Counted from the stretch's first letter, positions 1 through 13,800 are shown. The stretch is 64,000 nt of DNA from Euptelea pleiosperma (GCA_035048495.1 JASUTR010000190.1:843598-907597); one strand, 5' to 3'. Notes: a model not told the origin generated them from the letters alone. Made by a program: numbers and translations.

Positions 1-1040
1 TCAAACGTGTTGAAAAAATAGTAATGGAAGAGTTTGAGTCCAATTACGAGGTCCGATTGCGAAAAAGTCACAAGTTATAGGCTTCGTAATGTAACACACA
101 AACTAAGTCCATTTAAAGACATTGACGCACGGATGGAGCTAACTAGTTTCGACTGTCCCGAATCTTGTTCCAACACTTCAATTGTGTTGAAACAATAGTG
201 ATGGAAGAGTTTGAGTCCAATTACGAGGTCTGGTTGCGCAAAAGTCACAAGTTATAGGCTTCGGAATGTAACACACAAACTGAGTGCAATTTGAGAAGTT
301 GACTCACGGATGGAAGTAACTTGTTTCTGCTATCCCAAATCTTGTTCTAACACTTAAAATCTGTTGAAACAATAGTAATGGAAGAGTTCGAGTCCAATTA
401 CGAGGTCCGGTTGCGAAAAAGTCACAAGTTATAGGCTTCGGAATATAACATACAAACTGAGTCCAATTAGAAACGTTGACGCACGGATGGAGCTAACTTG
501 TTTCGACTGTCACGAATCTTGTTCCAACACTTCAAACGTGTTGAAAAAATAGTAATGGAAGAGTTTGAGTCCAATTACGAGGTCCGGTTGCGAAAAAGTC
601 ACAAGTTATAGGCTTCGTAATGTAACACACAAACTAAGTCCATTTAAAGACATTGACGCACGGATGGAGCTAACTAGTTTCGACTGTCCCGAATCTTGTT
701 CCAACACTTCAATTGTGTTGAAACAATAGTGATGGAAGAGTTTGAGCCCAATTACGAGGTCTGGTTGCGCAAAAGTCATAAGTTATAGGCTTCGGAATGT
801 AACACACAAACTGAGTGCAATTTGAGACGTTGACTCACGGATGGAAGTAACTTGTTTCTGCTATCCCAAATCTTATTCTAACACTTAAAATCTGTTGAAA
901 CAATAGTAATGGAAGAGTTCGAGTCCAATTACGAGGTCCGATTGCGAAAAAGTCACAAGTTATAGGCTTCGGAATATAACATACAAACTGAGTCCAATTA
1001 GAAACGTTGACGCACGGATGGAGCTAACTTGTTTCGACTG
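1..1040. repeat. 531 bp local higher-order repeat (3 monomers), two copies
   Basis: The rare variant TCAAACGTGTTGAAAAAATAG starts at 1 and again at 532, exactly three monomers later. The following monomers match in order, including the GTAACTTGTTTCTGCTATCC variant and the GGAATATAACATAC variant. The match ends near 1040, where the second copy has lost one C (CTGTCCGAATC). The first copy may extend left of the window. Confidence 0.85.
147..163 (-). other. CENP-B-box-like motif (weak, example)
   Basis: On the minus strand the monomer reads ATTCGGGACAGTCGAAA. Compared with the mammalian CENP-B box core (TTCG, four bases, A, two bases, CGGG), seven of the nine fixed positions match and the last two G are A. 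The site recurs in monomers with the CTGTCCCGAAT variant and is damaged in those with CTGTCCCAAAT. Plants have no proven CENP-B binding system, so this may be chance. Confidence 0.3.
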
Positions 1041-1054
1041 TCCGAATCTTGTTC

Positions 1055-1073
1055 CAACACTTCAAATGTGTTG
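1055..1073. repeat. Example of the per-monomer dyad CAACAC-N7-GTGTTG
   Basis: A perfect 6 bp inverted repeat around a 7-base centre. The same motif occurs in every monomer carrying the TTCAAATGTGTTG variant, so it recurs at about 177 bp steps. Monomers with the TTAAAATCTGTTG variant keep only 5 of the 6 pairs (CAACAC against CTGTTG). A single-stranded extrusion could form a small hairpin, but this is inference. Short dyads of this kind have been described in centromeric satellites lacking a CENP-B box. Confidence 0.7.
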
Positions 1074-1880
1074 AAACAATAGTAATGGAAGAATTCAAGT
1101 CTAATTACAAGGTCCGGTTGTGAAAAAGTTACAAGTTATAGGCTTCGGAATATAACACACAAACTGAGTCCAATTAAATACATTGACGCACGGATGGAGC
1201 TAACTTGTTTCGACTGTCCCGTATCTTCTTCCATCACTTCAAATGTGTTGAAACAATAGTGATGGAAGAGTTTGATTCCAATTACGAGGTCTGGTTGCGC
1301 AAAAGTCATAAGTTATAGGCTTCGGAATGTAACACACAAACTGAGTCCAATTTGAGACGTTGACGCACGGATGGAGTTAACTTGTTTCGACTGTCCCAAA
1401 TCTTATTCCGACACTTAAAATCTGTTGAAACAATAGTAATGGAAGAGTTTGAGTCCAATTACGAGGTCTGGTTACGCAAAAGTCACAAGTTATAGGCTTC
1501 GGAATGTAACACACAAACCGAGTCCAATTTGAGACGTTGACGCACGGATGGAGTTAACTAGTTTCGACTGTCCCAAATCTTGTTCCAACACTTAAAATCT
1601 GTTGAAACAATAGTAATGGAAAAGTTTGAGTCCAATTACGAGGTGTGGTTGCGCAAAAGTCACAAGTTATAGGCTTCGGAATGTAACACACAAACTGAGT
1701 CCAATTTGAGACGTTGACGCACGGATGGAAGTAACTTGTTTCGACTATCCCAAATCTTGTTCGAAGACGTAAAATCTGTTGAAACAATAGTCATGGAAGA
1801 GTTTGATTCCAATTACGAGGTCTGGTTGCGCAAAAGTCACAAGTTATAGGCTTCGGAATGTAACACACAAACAGAGTCCA

Positions 1881-1980
1881 ATTTGAGACGTTGACGCACG
1901 GATGGAGCTAACTTGTTTCGACTGTCCCAAATTTGAGACGTTGACGCACGGATGGAAGTAACTTGTTTCTGCTATCCCAA
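1881..1980. repeat. 50 bp partial-monomer duplication inside the array
   Basis: ATTTGAGACGTTGACGCACGG begins at 1881 and recurs at 1931, so a 50 bp piece is repeated head to tail instead of a full 177 bp unit. The second piece has the GGAAGTAAC and TTTCTGCTATCC variants while the first has GGAGCTAAC and TTTCGACTGTCC. It is therefore better explained by exchange between two different monomers at the short shared CCAAAT/CCAATTT stretch than by simple slippage. Because 50 is not a multiple of three, the minus-strand frame shifts here. Confidence 0.85.
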
Positions 1981-2523
1981 ATCTTGTTCTAACACTTAAA
2001 ATCTGTTGAAACAATAGTAATTGAAGAGTTTTAGTCCAATTACGAGGTCCGGTTGCGAAAAAGTCACAAGTTATAGGCTTCGGAATATAACACACAAACT
2101 GAGTCTAATTAGAAACGTTGACGCACTGATGTAGCTAACTTGTTTCGACTGTCCCGAATCTTGTTCCAACACTTCAAAGGTGTTGACACAATAGTGATGG
2201 AAGAGTTTGAGTCCAATTATGAGGTCCGGTTGCGAAAAAGTCACAAGTTATAGGCTTCGTAATGTAACACACAAACTGTGTCCAATTAAAGACATTGCAC
2301 ACGGATGGAGCTAACTTGTTTCGACTGTCCCGAATCTTGTTCCAACACTTCAAATGTGTTGAAACAATAGTGATGGAAGAGTTTGAGTCGAATTACGAGG
2401 TCTGGTTGCGCAAAAGTCACAAGTTATAAGCTTCGGAATGTAACACACAAACTGAGTCCAATTTGAGAAGTTGAAGCACGGATGGAAGTAACTTGTTTCG
2501 ACTATCCCAAATCTTGTTCTAAC

Positions 2524-2536
2524 ACTTAAAACTGAG
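2524..2536. repeat. Junction of a ~97 bp internal deletion in one monomer
   Basis: At about 2528 the sequence runs from CACTTAAA directly into ACTGAGTCTAATT. It skips the part of the monomer that normally holds the ATCTGTTGAAAC block through AACACACAA. The ACAATAG landmark before the break (2364) and after it (2621) are 257 bp apart, and 354 minus 257 is 97. Short AAA/AAAC homology lies at the joint. The monomer is left about 80 bp long. Confidence 0.88.
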
Positions 2537-2921
2537 TCTAATTAAAGACATTGACGCACGGATTGAGCTAACTTGTTTCGACTGTCCCGAATCTTGTTCC
2601 AACACTTCAAATGTGTTGAAACAATAGTGATGGAAGAGGTTGAGTCCAATTAAGAGGTCCGGTTGCGAAAAAGTCACAAGTTATAGGCTTCGGAATGTAA
2701 GACACAAACTGAGTCCAATTTGAGAGGTTGACTCATGGATGGAGCTAACTTGTTTCGACTGCCCCGAATCTTGTTCCAACACTTCAAATGTGTTCAAACA
2801 ATAGTAATGGAAGAATTCGAGTCTAATTACGAGGTCCGGTTGTGAAAAGGTCACAAGTTATAGGCTTCGGAATGTATCACACAAACTGAGTCCAATTTGA
2901 GACGTTGACGCACGGATGGAG

Positions 2922-5900
2922 TTAACTTGTTTCGACTGTCCCAAATCTTGTTCCAACACTTAAAATCTGTTGAAACAATAGTAATGGAAGAGTTTGAGTC
3001 GAATTACGAGGTCTGGTTGCGTAAAAGTCACAAGTTATAGGCTTCGGAATGTAACACACAAACTGAGTCCAATTTGAGACGTTGACGCACGGATGGAAGT
3101 AACTTGTTTCGACTATCCCAAATCTTGTTCTAACACTTAAAATCTGTTGAAACAATAGTAATGGAAGAGTTTGAGTCCAATTACGAGGTCTGGTTGCGAC
3201 AAACTCACAAGTTATAGGCTTCGGAATGTAAGACACAAATTGAGTCCAATTTGAGACGTTGAAGCATGGATGGAGCTAACTTGTTTCGACTGTCACGAAT
3301 CTTGTTCCAACACTTCATATGTGTTGAAACAATAGTATTGGAAGAATTTGAGTCCAATTACGAGGTCCGGTTGAGAAAAAGTCACAAGTTATAGGCTTCG
3401 TAATGTAACACACAAACGGAGTCCAATTAAATATATTGACGCACTGATGTAGCTAACTTCTTTCGACTGTCCCGAATCTTGTTCCTACACTTCAAATGTG
3501 TTGAAACAATAGTGATGGAAGAGTTTGAGTCCAATTATGAGGTCCGGTTGCGAAAAAGTCACAAGTTATAGGCTTCGTAATGTAACACACAAACTATGTC
3601 CAATTAAAGACATTGCACACGGATGGAGCTAACTTGTTTCGACTGTCCCGAATCTTGTTTTAACACTTCAAATGTGTTGAAACAATAGTGATGGAAGAGT
3701 TTGAGTCCAATTACGAGGTCTGGTTGCGCAAAAGTCACAAGTTATAGGCTTCGGAATGTAACACACAAACTGAGTGCAATTTGAGACGTTGACGCACGGA
3801 TGGAAGTAACTTTTTTCTGCTATCCCAAATCTTGTTCTAACACTTAAAATCTGTTGAAACATTAGTAATGGAAGAGTTCGAGTCCAATTACGAGGTCCGG
3901 TTGCGAAAAAGTCACAAGTTATAGGCTTCGGAATATAACACACAAACTGAGTCCAATTAGAAACGTTGACGCACGGATGGACCTAACTTGTTTCGACTGT
4001 CCCGAATCTTGTTCCAACACTTCAAATGTGTTGAAACAATAGTAATGGAAGAGTTCGAGTCCAATTACGAGGTTCGGTTGCGAAAAAGTCACAAGTTATA
4101 TGCTTCGTAATGTAACACACAAACTGAGTCTAATTAAAGACATTGAATCACTGATGGAGCTAACTTGTTTCGACTGTCCCGAATCTTGTTCCAACACTTC
4201 AAATGTGTTGAAACAATAGTGATGGAAGAGTTTGAGTCCAATTACGAGGTCTGGTTGCACAAAAGTCACAAGTTATAGGCTTCGGAATGTATCACACAAA
4301 CTGAGTCCAATTTGAGACGTTGACGCACGGATGGAGTTAACTTGTTTCGACTGTCCCAAATCTTATTCCAACACTTAAAATCTGTTGAAACAATAGTAAT
4401 GGAAGAGTTTGAGTCGAATTACGAGGTCTGGTTGCGCAAAAGTCACAAGTTATAGGCTTCGGATTGTAACACACAAACTGAATCCAATTTGAGACGTTGA
4501 CGCACGGATGGAAGTAACTTGTTTCGACTATCCCAAATCTTGTTCTAATACTTAAAATCTGTCGAAACAATAGAAATGGAAGAGTTTGACTCCAATTACG
4601 AGGTCTGGTTGCGACAAAGTCTCAAGTTATAGGCTTCGGAATGTAAGACACAAATTGAGTCCAATTTGAGACGTTGAAGCATGGATGGAGCTAACTTGTT
4701 TCGACTGTCACGAATCTTGTTCCAACACTTCATATGTGTTGAAACAATAGTATAGGAAGAGTTTGAGTCCAATTACGAGGTCCGATTGCGAAAAAGTCAC
4801 AAGTTATAGGCTTCGTAATGTAACACACAAACGGAGTGCAATTAAAGACATTGATGCACTGATGTAGGTAACTTCTTTCGACTGTCCCGAATCTTGTTCC
4901 AACACTTCAAATGTGTTGAAACAATAGTAATGGAAGAGTTCGAGTCTAATTACGAGGTCCGGTTGCGAAAAAGTCACAAGTTATAGACTACGTAATGTAA
5001 CACACAAACTGAGTCTAATTAAAGACATTGACGCACGGATGGAGCTAACTTGTTTCGACTATCCCGAATCTTGTTCCAACACTTCAAATGTGTTGAAACA
5101 ATAGTAATGGAAGAATTCGAGTCTAATTACGAGGTCCGGTTGTGAAAAAGTCACAAGTTATAGGCTTCGGAATGTATCACACAAACTGAGTCCAATTTGA
5201 GACGTTGACGCACGGATGGAGTTAACTTGTTTCGACTGTCCCAAATCTTGTTCCAACACTTAAAATCTGTTGAAACAATAGTAATGGAAGAGTTTTAGTC
5301 GAATTACGAGGTCTGGTTGCGCAAAAGTCACAAGTTATAGGCTTCGGAATGTTACACACAAACTGAGTCCAATTTGAGACGTTGACGCACGGATGGAAGT
5401 AACTTGTTTCGACTATCCCAAATCTTGTTCTAACACTTAAAATCTATTGAAACAATAGTAATGGAAGAGTTTGACTCCAATTACGAGGTCTGGTTGCGAC
5501 AAAGTCACAAGTTATAGGCTTCGGAATGTAAGACACAAATTAAGTCCAATTTGAGACGTTGAAGCATGGATGGAGCAAACTTGTTTCGACTATCACGAAT
5601 CTTGTTCCAACACTTCATATGTGTTGAAACAATAGTATTGGAAGTGTTTGAGTCTAATTACGAGGTCCGGTTGCGAAAAAGTCACAAGTTATAGGCTTCG
5701 TAATGTAACACACAAACGGAGTCCAATTAAAGACATTGACGCACTGAAGTAGCTAACTTCTTTCGACTGTCCCGAATCTTGTTCCAACACTTCAAATGTG
5801 TTGAAACAATAGTGATGGAAGAGTTTGAGTCCAATTATTAGGTCCGGTTGCGAAAAAGTCACAAGTTATAGGCTTCGTAATGTAACACACAAACTGTGTC

Positions 5901-7343
5901 CAATTAAAGACATTGCACACGGATGGAGCTAACTTGTTTCAACTGTCCCGAATCTTGTTCCAACACTTCAAATGTGTTGAAACAATTGTGATGGAAGAGC
6001 TTGAGTCGAATTACAAGGTCTGGTTGCGCAAAAGTCACAAGTTATAGGCTTCGAAATGTAACACACAAACTGAGTGCAATTTGAGACGTTGACGCACGGA
6101 TGGAAGTAACTTGTTTCTGCTATCCCAAATCTTGTTCTAACACTTAAAATCTGTTGAAACAATAGTAATGGAAGAGTTCGAGTCCAATTACGAGGTCCGG
6201 TTGCGAAAAAGTCATAAGTTATAGGCTTCGGAATATAACACACAAGCTGAGTCTAATTAGAAACGTTGACGCACTGATGTAGCTAACTTGTTTCGACTGT
6301 CCCGAATCTTGTTCCAACACTTCAAATGTGTTGAAACAATAGTGATGGAAGAGTTTGAGTCCAATTATGAGGTCCGGTTGCGAAAAAGTCACAAGTTATA
6401 GGCTTCGTAATGTAACACACAAACTGTGTCCAATTAAAGACATTGCACACGGATGGAGCTAACTTGTTTCGACTGTCCCGAATCTTGTTCCAACACTTCA
6501 AATGTGTTGAAACAATAGTGATGGAAGAGTTTGAATCGAATTACGAGGTCTGGTTGCGCAAAAGTCACAAGTTATAGGCTTCGGAATGTAACACACAAAC
6601 TGAGTCCAATTTGAGAAGTTGAAGCACGGATGGAAGTAACTTGTTTCGACTATCCCAAATCTTGTTCTAACACTTAAAATCTGTTGAAACAATAGTAATG
6701 GAAGAGTTCGAGTCCAATTATGAGGTCCGGTTGCGAAAAAGTCACAAGTTATAGGCTTCGGAATATAACACACAAACTGAGTCCAATTAGAAACGTTGAC
6801 GCACGGATGGAGCTAACCTGTTTTGACTGTAACGAATCTTGTTCCAACACTTCAAATGTGTTGAAACAATTGTAATGGAAGAGTTTGAGTAAAATTACGA
6901 GGTCCGGTTGCGATAAAGTCACAAGTTATAGGCTTCGGAATGTAACACACAAACTGAGTGCAATTTGAGACGTTGACGCACGGATGGAAGTAACTTGTTT
7001 CTGCTATCCCAAATCTTGTTCTAACACTTAAAATCTGTTGAAACCATTGTAATGGAAGAGTTTGAGTAAAATTACGAGGTACGGTTGCGATAAAGTCACA
7101 AGTTATAGACTTCGTAATGTAACACACAAACTGAGTCTAATTAAAGACATTGACGCACGGATTAAGCTAACTTGTTTCGACTGTCCCGAATCTTGTTCCA
7201 ACACTTCAAATGTGTTGAAACAATAGTAATGGAAGAGTTCGAGTCTAATTACGAGGTCCGGTTGTGAAAAAGTCACAAGTTATAGGCTTCGGATTGTATC
7301 ACACAAACTGAGTCCAATTTGAGACGTTGACGCACGGATGGAG
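2922..7343. repeat. Left-flank shortened HOR units (8-, 5- and 12-mer)
   Basis: The marker that opens the core HOR (GGAGTTAACTTGTTTCGACTG) also occurs at 2922, 4337 and 5222. The spacings are 1415 bp (8 monomers), 885 bp (5) and 2122 bp (12), before the first full unit at 7344. The 746 bp offset from this marker to the next diagnostic variant is the same at 2922 and 5222 as in the core (7344 to 8090). These are thus related but shortened and diverged versions of the core unit. No other sequence type lies between them. Confidence 0.75.
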
Positions 7344-10300
7344 TTAACTTGTTTCGACTGTCCCAAATCTTGTTCCAACACTTAAAATCTGTTGAAACAA
7401 TAGTAATGGAAGAGTTTTAGTCGAATTACGAGGTCTGGTTGCGCAAAAGTCACAAGTTATAGGCTTCGGAATGTAACACACAAACTGAGTCCAATTTGAG
7501 ACGTTGACGCACGGATGGAAGTAACTTGTTTCGACTATCCCAAATCTTGTTCTAACACTTAAAATCTGTTGAAACAATAGTAATGGAAGAGTTTGAGTCC
7601 AATTACGAGGTCTGGTTGCGACAAAGTCACAAGTTATAGGCTTCGGAATGTAAGACACAAATTAAGTCCAATTTGAGACGTTGAAGCATGGATGGAGCAA
7701 ACTTGTTTCGACTATCACGAATCTTGTTCCAACACTTCATATGTGTTGAAACAATAGTATTGGAAGTGTTTGAGTCCAATTACGAGGTCCGGTTGCGAAA
7801 AAGTCACAAGTTATAGGCTTCGTAATGTAACACACAAACGGAGTCCAATTAAAGACATTGACGCACTGATGTAGCTAACTTCTTTCGACTGTCCCGAATC
7901 TTGTTCCAACACTTCTAATGTGTTGAAACAATAGTGATGGAAGAGTTTGAGTCCAATTATTAGGTCCGGTTGTGAAAAAGTCACAAGTTATAGGCTTCGT
8001 AATGTAACACACAAACTCTGTCCAATTAAAGACATTGCACACGGATGGAGCTAACTTGTTTCAATTGTCCCGAATCTTGTTCCAACACTTCAAATGTGTT
8101 GAAACAATAGTGATGGAAGAGTTTGAGTCGAATTACGAGGTCTGGTTGCGCAAAAGTCACAAGTTATAGTCTTCGGAATGTAACACACAAACTGAGTGCA
8201 ATTTGAGACGTTGACGCACGGATGGAAGTAACTTGTTTCTGCTATCCCAAATCTTGTTCTAACACTTAAAATCTGTTGAAACAATAGTAATGGAAGAGTT
8301 CGAGTCCAATTACGAGGTCCGGTTGCGAAAAAGTCATAACTTATAGGCTTCGGAATATAACACACAAGCTGAGTCTAATTAGAAACGTTGACGCACTGAT
8401 GTAGCTAACTTGTTTCGACTGTCCCGAATCTTGTTCCAACACTTCAAATGTGTTGAAACAATAGTCATGGAAGAGTTTGAGTCCAATTATGAGGTCCGGT
8501 TGCGAAAAAGTCACAAGTTATAGGCTTCGTAATGTAACACACAAACTGTGTCCAATTAAAGACATTGCACACGGATGGAGCTAACTTGTTTCGACTGTCC
8601 CGAATCTTGTTCCAACACTTCAAATGTGTTGAAACAATAGTGATGGAAGAGTTTGAATCGAATTACGAGGTCTGGTTGCGAAAAAGTCACAAGTTATAGG
8701 CTTCGGAATATAACACACAAACTGAGTCCAATTAGAAACGTTGACGCACGGATGGAGCTAACTTGTTTTGACTGTAACGAATCTTGTTCCAACACTTCAA
8801 ATGTGTTGAAACAATTGTAATGGAAGAGTTTGAGTAAAATTACGAGGTCCGGTTGCGATAAAGTCACAAGTTATAGGCTTCGGAATGTAACACACAAACT
8901 GAGTGCAATTTGAGACGTTGACGCACGGATGGAAGTAACTTGTTTCTGCTATCCCAAATCTTGTTCTAACACTTAAAATCTGTTGAAACCATTGTAATGG
9001 AAGAGTTTGAGTAAAATTACGAGGTACGGTTGCGATAAAGTCACAAGTTATAGACTTCGTAATGTAACACACAAACTGAGTCTAATTAAAGACATTGACG
9101 CACGGATGGAGCTAACTTGTTTCTACTGTCCCGAATCTTGTTCCAACACTTCAAATGTGTTGAAACAATAGTAATGGAAGAGTTCGAGTCTAATTACGAG
9201 GTCCGGTTGCGAAAAAGTCACAAGTTATAGACTACGTAATGTAACACACAAACTGAGTCTAATTAAAGACATTGACGCACGGATTAAGCTAACTTGTTTC
9301 GACTGTCCCGAATCTTGTTCCAACACTTCAAATGTGTTGAAACAATAGTGATGGAAGAGTTTGAATCGAATTACGAGGTCTGGTTGCGCAAAAGTCACAA
9401 GTTATAGGCTTCGGAATGTAACACACAAACTGAGTCCAATTTGAGAAGTTGAAGCACGGATGGAAGTAACTTGTTTCGACTATCCCAAATCTTGTTCTAA
9501 CACTTAAACTCTGTTGAAACAATAGTAATGGAAGAGTTCGAGTCCAATTATGAGGTCCGGTTGCAAAAAAGTCACAAGTTATAGGCTTCGGAATATAACA
9601 CACAAACTGAGTCCAATTAGAAATGTTGACGCACGGATGGAGCAAACTTGTTTCGACTGTCACGAATCTTGTTCCAACACTTCAAATGTGTTGAAACAAT
9701 AGTAATGGAAGAGTTCGAGTCCAATTACGAGGTCCGGTTGCGAAAAAGTCACAAGTTATAGACTTCGTAATGTAACACACAAACTGAGTCTAATTAAAGA
9801 CATTGACGCACGGATTGAGCTAACTTGTTTCGACTGTCCCGAATCTTGTTCCAACACTTCAAATGTGTTGAAACAATAGTGATGGAAGAGGTTGAGTCCA
9901 ATTAAGAGGTCCGGTTGCGAAAAAGTCACAAGTTATAGGCTTCGGAATGTAAGACACAAACTCAGTCCAATTTGAGACGTTGACTCATGGATGGAGCTAA
10001 CTTGTTTCGACTGCCCCGAATCTTGTTCCAACACTTCAAATGTGTTCAAACAATAGTAATGGAAGAATTCGAGTCTAATTACGAGGTTCGGTTGTGAAAA
10101 AGTCACAAGTTATAGGCTTCGGAATGTATCACACAAACTGAGTCCAATTTGAGACGTTGACGCACGGATGGTGTTAACTTGTTTCGACTCTCCCAAATCT
10201 TGTTCCAACACTTAAAATCTGTTGAAACAATTGTAATGGAAGAGTTTGAGTAAAATTACGAGGTACGGTTGCGATAAAGTCACAAGTTATAGACTTCGTA

Positions 10301-10881
10301 ATGTAACACACAAACTGAGTCTAATTAAAGACATTGACGCACGGATTAAGCTAACTTGTTTCGACTGTCCCGAATCTTGTTCCAACACTTCAAATGTGTT
10401 GAAACAATAGTAATGGAAGAGTTCGAGTCTAATTACGAGGTCCGGTTGCGAAAAAGTCACAAGTTATAGACTACGTAATGTAACACACAAACTGAGTCTA
10501 ATTAAAGACATTGACGCACGGATGGAGCTAACTTGTTTCGACTGTCCCGAATCTTGTTCCAACACTTCAAATGTGTTGAAACAATAGTGATGGAAGAGGT
10601 TGAGTCCAATTAAGAGGTCCGGTTGCGAAAAAGTCACAAGTTATAGGCTTCGGAATGTAAGACACAAACTGAGTCCAATTTGAAACGTTGACTCATGGAT
10701 GGAGCTAACTTGTTTCGACTGCCCCGAATCTTGTTCGAACACTTCAAATGTGTTCAAACAATAGTAATGGAAGAATTCGAGTCGAATTACGAGGTCCGGT
10801 TGTGAAAAAGTCACAAGTTATAGGCTTCGGATTGTATCACACAAACTGAGTCCAATTTGAGACGTTGACGCACGGATGGAG
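7344..10881. repeat. Core HOR copy 1 (20 monomers, 3538 bp)
   Basis: First full-length core unit. The length is 20 x 177 minus 2, explained by the two GACATTGCACACGG monomers, each one base short. It ends with two GAATTC-bearing monomers 708 bp apart (10065 and 10773). Unlike the others it is internally rearranged: near 8620-8700 two monomers are fused into one (GAATCGAATT followed by GGTTGCGAAAAAG). Near 9100-9280 it has an extra monomer with the TATAGACTACG variant. The net length is unchanged. Confidence 0.88.
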
Positions 10882-13800
10882 TTAACTTGTTTCGACTGTC
10901 CCAAATCTTGTTCCAACACTTAAAATCTGTTGAAACAATAGTAATGGAAGAGTTTTAGTCGAATTACGAGGTCTGGTTGCGCAAAAGTCACAAGTTATAG
11001 GCTTCGGAATGTAACACACAAACTGAGTCCAATTTGAGACGTTGACGCACGGATGGAAGTAACTTGTTTCGACTATCCCAAATCTTGTTCTAACACTTAA
11101 AATCTGTTGAAACAATAGTAATGGAAGAGTTTGAGTCCAATTACGAGGTCTGGTTGCGACAAAGTCACAAGTTATAGGCTTCGGAATGTAAGACACAAAT
11201 TAAGTCCAATTTGAGACGTTGAAGCATGGATGGAGCAAACTTGTTTCGACTATCACGAATCTTGTTCCAACACTTCATATGTGTTGAAACAATAGTATTG
11301 GAAGTGTTTGAGTCCAATTACGAGGTCCGGTTGCGAAAAAGTCACAAGTTATAGGCTTCGTAATGTAACACACAAACGGAGTCCAATTAAAGACATTGAC
11401 GCACTGATGTAGCTAACTTCTTTCGACTGTCCCGAATCTTGTTCCAACACTTCTAATGTGTTGAAACAATAGTGATGGAAGAGTTTGAGTCCAATTATTA
11501 GGTCCGGTTGTGAAAAAGTCACAAGTTATAGGCTTCGTAATGTAACACACAAACTGTGTCCAATTAAAGACATTGCACACGGATGGAGCTAACTTGTTTC
11601 AACTGTCCCGAATCTTGTTCCAACACTTCAAATGTGTTGAAACAATAGTGATGGAAGAGTTTGAGTCGAATTACGAGGTCTGGTTGCGCAAAAGTCACAA
11701 GTTATAGGCTTCGGAATGTAACACACAAACTAGGTGCAATTTGAGACGTTGACGCACGGATGGAAGTAACTTGTTTCTGCTATCCCAAATCTTGTTCTAA
11801 CACTTAAAATCTGTTGAAACAATAGTAATGGAAGAGTTCGAGTCCAATTACGAGGTCCGGTTGCGAAAAAGTCATAAGTTATAGGCTTCGGAATATAACA
11901 CACAAGCTGAGTCTAATTAGAAACGTTGACGCACTGATGTAGCTAACTTGTTTCGACTGTCCCGAATCTTGTTCCAACACTTCAAATGTGTTGAAACAAT
12001 AGTGATGGAAGAGTTTGAGTCCAATTATGAGGTCCGGTTGCGAAAAAGTCACAAGTTATAGGCTTCGTAATGTAACACACAAACTGTGTCCAATTAAAGA
12101 CATTGCACACGGATGGAGCTAACTTGTTTCGACTGTCCCGAATCTTGTTCCAACACTTCAAATGTGTTGAAACAATAGTGATGGAAGAGTTTGAATCGAA
12201 TTACGAGGTCTGGTTGCGCAAAAGTCACAAGTTATAGGCTTCGGAATGTAACACACAAACTGAGTCCAATTTGAGAAGTTGAAGCACGGATGGAAGTAAC
12301 TTGTTTCGACTATCCCAAATCTTGTTCTAACACTTAAAATCTGTTGAAACAATAGTAATGGAAGAGTTCGAGTCCAATTATGAGGTCCGGTTGCGAAAAA
12401 GTCACAAGTTATAGGCTTCGGAATATAACACACAAACTGAGTCCAATTAGAAACGTTGACGCACGGATGGAGCTAACGTGTTTTGACTGTAACGAATCTT
12501 GTTCCAACACTTCAAATGTGTTGAAACAATTGTAATGGAAGAGTTTGAGTAAAATTACGAGGTCCGGTTGCGATAAAGTCACAAGTTATAGGCTTCGGAA
12601 TGTAACACACAAACTGAGTGCAATTTGAGACGTTGACGCACGGATGGAAGTAACTTGTTTCTGCTATCCCAAATCTTGTTCTAACACTTAAAATCTGTTG
12701 AAACCATTGTAATGGTAGAGTTTGAGTAAAATTACGAGGTACGGTTGCGATAAAGTCACAAGTTATAGACTTCGTAATGTAACACACAAACTGAGTCTAA
12801 TTAAAGACATTGACGCACGGATTGAGCTAACTTGTTTCGACTGTCCCGAATCTTGTTCCAACACTTCAAATGTGTTGAAACAATAGTGATGGAAGAGGTT
12901 GAGTCCAATTAAGAGGTCCGGTTGCGAAAAAGTCACAAGTTATAGGCTTCGGAATGTAAGACACAAACTCAGTCCAATTTGAGACGTTGACTCATGGATG
13001 GAGCTAACTTGTTTCGACTGCCCCGAATCTTGTTCCAACACTTCAAATGTGTTCAAACAATAGTAATGGAAGAATTCGAGTCTAATTACGAGGTTCGGTT
13101 GTGAAAAAGTCACAAGTTATAGGCTTCGGAATGTATCACACAAACTGAGTCCAATTTGAGACGTTGACGCACGGATGGTGTTAACTTGTTTCGACTCTCC
13201 CAAATCTTGTTCCAACACTTAAAATCTGTTGAAACAATTGTAATGGAAGAGTTTGAGTAAAATTACGAGGTACGGTTGCGATAAAGTCACAAGTTATAGA
13301 CTTCGTAATGTAACACACAAACTGAGTCTAATTAAAGACATTGACGCACGGATTAAGCTAACTTGTTTCGACTGTCCCGAATCTTGTTCCAACACTTCAA
13401 ATGTGTTGAAACAATAGTAATGGAAGAGTTCGAGTCTAATTACGAGGTCCGGTTGCGAAAAAGTCACAAGTTATAGACTACGTAATGTAACACACAAACT
13501 GAGTCTAATTAAAGACATTGACGCACGGATGGAGCTAACTTGTTTCGACTGTCCCGAATCTTGTTCCAACACTTCAAATGTGTTGAAACAATAGTGATGG
13601 AAGAGGTTGAGTCCAATTAAGAGGTCCGGTTGCGAAAAAGTCACAAGTTATAGGCTTCGGAATGTAAGACACAAACTGAGTCCAATTTGAAACGTTGACT
13701 CATGGATGGAGCTAACTTGTTTCGACTGCCCCGAATCTTGTTCGAACACTTCAAATGTGTTCAAACAATAGTAATGGAAGAATTCGAGTCGAATTACGAG

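Larger units (their letters stand above)
1041..2921. repeat. Diverged satellite segment without a clear higher-order period
   Basis: About ten and a half monomers of mixed subtypes. It holds two structural breaks, listed separately at 1881-1980 and 2528. No coding sequence or foreign insert is seen. Single-base differences between neighbours are commoner here than in the 7.3-36 kb core. Confidence 0.8.
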
